Of a stretch of DNA of 64,000 bases, positions 62,331 through 64,000 are shown piece by piece. Both the position numbers and the translations under genes were made by a program. Position 1 is the first letter of the stretch. Every line of letters begins with the position of its first letter. Source of the stretch: SAR202 cluster bacterium (GTDB lineage: Bacteria > Chloroflexota > Dehalococcoidia > Lucifugimonadales > UBA2962); NCBI GenBank assembly GCA_009392275.1, contig VFGV01000003.1, forward strand, positions 1 to 64,000, read 5' to 3'. The notes below the pieces were generated by a model. It searched no databases and was not told the DNA's origin. It was given only the letters and a program-made list of their open reading frames with translations.

Positions 62331-63491
62331 TTGATTTTTAAGTTAGAAGCCACAGATGGACGAGCTAGAAGAGGATCTATTCATACCGCAAAAGGAATGA
62401 TAGATACTCCTGTATTTATGCCAGTAGGCACCCAGGCTAGTGTTAAATCTCTAGATCCCAATGACTTATCTAAACTAAATGCACAAATTATTCTTGGAAA
62501 CACCTATCATCTATATCTAAGACCAGGTGTTGAATTAATCAAAGATTTGGGTGGATTAGGAAAATTCATGGGTTGGGACGGACCGATTTTAACGGACTCA
62601 GGTGGCTTCCAGGGCTTTAGCCTAGGTAGGTTAATGAGAACGGATGAAGCTGGAATCGAGTTTACATCACATCTAGATGGTTCAACGCATATGTTCACTC
62701 CAGAAAAAGTAATTGATTATCAAGAATCTTTAGGTTCAGATATTGTGATGCCTTTAGACTGGTGTGTTGAACTTCCCAACGAATTTGATACGTTAAAAAC
62801 AGCCGTAGAAAGAACCACTTTATGGGCAGAACGATCACTTCACTCAAAAAGAACCAATGAATATGCTCTTTTTGGTATTGTCCAGGGAGGAACTGAAAAA
62901 ACACTAAGAGAATTGTCAGCCAAGCAAATTACTAGCTTAAATTTCGAAGGATATTCAATTGGAGGATTAAGTGTAGGAGAAACAAAATCAAAAATGTATG
63001 ACATTACTTCCTTTACTACCGAGTTGTTGCCAGAAGATAAACCAAGGTATTTGATGGGAGTTGGATCGCCGGAAGACCTAGTCGAATGTGTCGCTGTTGG
63101 GATAGATATGTTCGATTGTGTTTTGCCTACAAGAGTGGCTAGAAACGGAAGCTTATTCACTTCTAAAGGGAAAATTAATATAGTCGGTAAAAAGTATAGA
63201 AACCTGAATCAACCTGTAGATTTAAGATGCGATTGTTATACATGTGTGAATTTTACGGCGAGCTATTTAAGTCATCTGTTCCGAAGTAAGGAACTACTGA
63301 GTTACCGACTAGCATCAATACACAACTTGCATTTCATCACTAATTTGATGGCCAAAATCAGAAACTCAATTAAACTCGGAGAATTTAATGAGTTTAAAAA
63401 TTGCTTTTTAAACGAATATCGTCCGACCAACGAAAAACTTAGAATTGATCAAAAACAAAAATGGTTAGATATTAAAAAAGGGAACTTTTAG
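62331..63491 (+). CDS. tgt: tRNA-guanine transglycosylase
   Basis: Exchanges G34 for preQ1/queuine in GUN tRNAs. 386 aa. MPVGTQASVKSL, the active Asp in LTDSGGFQGFSL, GIVQGG, GGLSVGE, nucleophile Asp in FDCVLPTR, and the zinc motif CDCYTCVNF with His about 26 residues later are present. The start is TTG and has only a weak AAAG site; a start codon choice remains open by a few residues. It is probably cotranscribed with the aro genes. Confidence 0.96.
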   Translation: MIFKLEATDGRARRGSIHTAKGMIDTPVFMPVGTQASVKSLDPNDLSKLNAQIILGNTYHLYLRPGVELIKDLGGLGKFMGWDGPILTDSGGFQGFSLGRLMRTDEAGIEFTSHLDGSTHMFTPEKVIDYQESLGSDIVMPLDWCVELPNEFDTLKTAVERTTLWAERSLHSKRTNEYALFGIVQGGTEKTLRELSAKQITSLNFEGYSIGGLSVGETKSKMYDITSFTTELLPEDKPRYLMGVGSPEDLVECVAVGIDMFDCVLPTRVARNGSLFTSKGKINIVGKKYRNLNQPVDLRCDCYTCVNFTASYLSHLFRSKELLSYRLASIHNLHFITNLMAKIRNSIKLGEFNEFKNCFLNEYRPTNEKLRIDQKQKWLDIKKGNF

Positions 63492-63501
63492 AAATAAGAG
63501 T

Positions 63502-63780
63502 TTAATATCCACCAGCCACAGCAGGCACAATGGAAATCTCATCTCCAGAGTTAGTAGCGGTATCCAGGCCATCCAAAAATCTAACGTCTTCCCCATTGAT
63601 ATAAACATTAACAAAATTTCTTAACGAACCTGATTCGTCACATAGCCTATCTTTGATACCTGGATAAGCTTCGTTTAAAGCCTCCACGACAGCAGCCAGG
63701 CTTTCTGCTTCAACGCTTACTTTATCTGCTCCATTTGTGATTCTACGTAACGGGGCTGGAATCCTAACATCAATACTCAT
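63502..63780 (-). CDS. MoaD/ThiS-like sulfur-carrier protein ending Gly-Gly-Tyr
   Basis: Ubiquitin-fold sulfur carrier of 92 aa: IPAPLRRITNGADKVSVEAESLAAVVEAL, the NVYINGEDVRFLDGLDT strand pair and ISIVPAVAGGY at the end. Carriers normally end in GG so that the last Gly can be adenylated and thiolated; here a Tyr follows. It must therefore be trimmed first, as known for some carriers that need a JAMM protease, or it works in another way. It lies 20 nt after the NIL-domain gene on the minus strand. Likely role: sulfur supply for cysteine, methionine or cofactors. Confidence 0.88.
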   Translation of the reverse strand: MSIDVRIPAPLRRITNGADKVSVEAESLAAVVEALNEAYPGIKDRLCDESGSLRNFVNVYINGEDVRFLDGLDTATNSGDEISIVPAVAGGY

Positions 63781-63800
63781 ATTTTATAAAACCTCTAATA

Positions 63801-64000
63801 TTAACCTTCGACTACATCACCAGAGATTGGGTCTACACGGACACACTTGGTAGCAACCCAATCTAAAGCTTTCTGTATTTCGTTCTCGTCTCCCTCTATT
63901 TCTAGTACAACCCATCCCATATCTTCCCTAACATCGGCTCTTCTAATGTTTGTTACAAGATCAAAATCTTTGCTCAACATCGAAATAATTGGTTCTTTTA
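63801..64000 (-). CDS. NIL domain-containing protein (5' end outside window)
   Basis: Minus-strand frame running off the window end; 65 codons seen before the TAA. The sequence KEPIISMLSKDFDLVTNI, RRADVREDMGWVVLEIEG and DEIQKALDWVATKCVRVDPI-type pattern match the NIL domain, found in methionine transport ATPases and as short stand-alone proteins near sulfur-assimilation genes. It is the upstream gene of a probable operon with the GGY carrier protein. Confidence 0.8.
   Translation of the reverse strand, partial: KEPIISMLSKDFDLVTNIRRADVREDMGWVVLEIEGDENEIQKALDWVATKCVRVDPISGDVVEG

Overview
The window reads as a low-GC, gene-dense chromosomal segment of a free-living bacterium. The best guess is a marine Chloroflexota of the SAR202/Dehalococcoidia type. 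This is an inference from several signs: a 16S rRNA gene not followed by 23S/5S, a DUF5679-like protein, many seven-bladed kelch ('DGRVLVVGG') lipoproteins, LLM-type flavin oxidoreductases, a lone molybdenum hydroxylase large subunit, frequent TTG starts and AGGAGG-type ribosome binding sites matching the CCTCC of the 16S end. No phage, insertion sequence, integrase or CRISPR array is visible.

Layout. 1-900: the last ~53 nt of 16S rRNA, a spacer with two hairpins, tRNA-Ala(TGC), a terminator-like hairpin, a probable decayed tRNA-Ala copy and about 300 nt without genes. 0.9-10.4 kb: typA, an FMN-dependent 2-hydroxyacid oxidase, a DUF5679-like protein without cysteines, an SDR, a lone zinc-free rpsN, a Cys-rich mini-protein, tatA, a membrane protein, a DadA-like oxidase, a kelch lipoprotein and a GYD-domain protein. 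10.5-18.9 kb: two MFS transporters flanking tRNA-Ser(GCT), a YhfX-like PLP protein, a SnoaL-like protein, a stand-alone copy of the PGI half of transaldolase/PGI fusions, and a CocE/NonD hydrolase. 18.9-21.9 kb: two almost identical tandem kelch lipoprotein genes and a GNAT. 21.9-27.8 kb: an epimerase-like protein, two LLM oxidoreductases, an aldo/keto reductase and a D-aminoacylase-like amidohydrolase. 27.6-34.5 kb: a long minus-strand housekeeping run (def, cca, secD, secF, nfo, VIT-family transporter, zinc ribbon, LLM). 34.7-42.4 kb: ArsB/NhaD-type transporter, mutL, threonine dehydratase, pyrD, a coiled-coil protein, ribokinase and a HAD phosphatase. 42.5-51.0 kb: molybdenum hydroxylase, groEL with a perfect 12-bp repeat tail, and a GldA / GldF-GldG fusion / DUF4340 transport operon. 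51.0-56.6 kb: NHL propeller, MOSC, class IV aminotransferase, phosphotriesterase-like, RidA, SDR and rpiB. 56.7-64 kb: alaS, ruvX, aroE, a fused aroK-aroB, tgt, then a MoaD/ThiS-like carrier ending GGY and a NIL-domain protein that runs off the window.

Themes. Translation and RNA genes are scattered (typA, rpsN, def, cca, alaS, tgt), and cca is needed because tRNA-Ser has no encoded CCA. Several enzymes fit uptake and oxidation of D-amino acids and small organic acids (DadA-like, D-aminoacylase-like, YhfX-like, class IV aminotransferase, RidA, hydroxyacid oxidase).

The most unusual observations are: (1) genes that lack any ATG/GTG/TTG in the right place but have a good Shine-Dalgarno in front of ATT (21955, possibly 12021) or CTG (27623, overlapping the upstream stop as CTGA); (2) a perfect 8-N9-8 dyad just upstream of groEL with the geometry but not the sequence of CIRCE; (3) the DUF5679-like protein that has lost its metal-binding cysteines; (4) the near-identical kelch duplication; (5) the sulfur-carrier protein with one residue beyond its Gly-Gly, next to a NIL protein.
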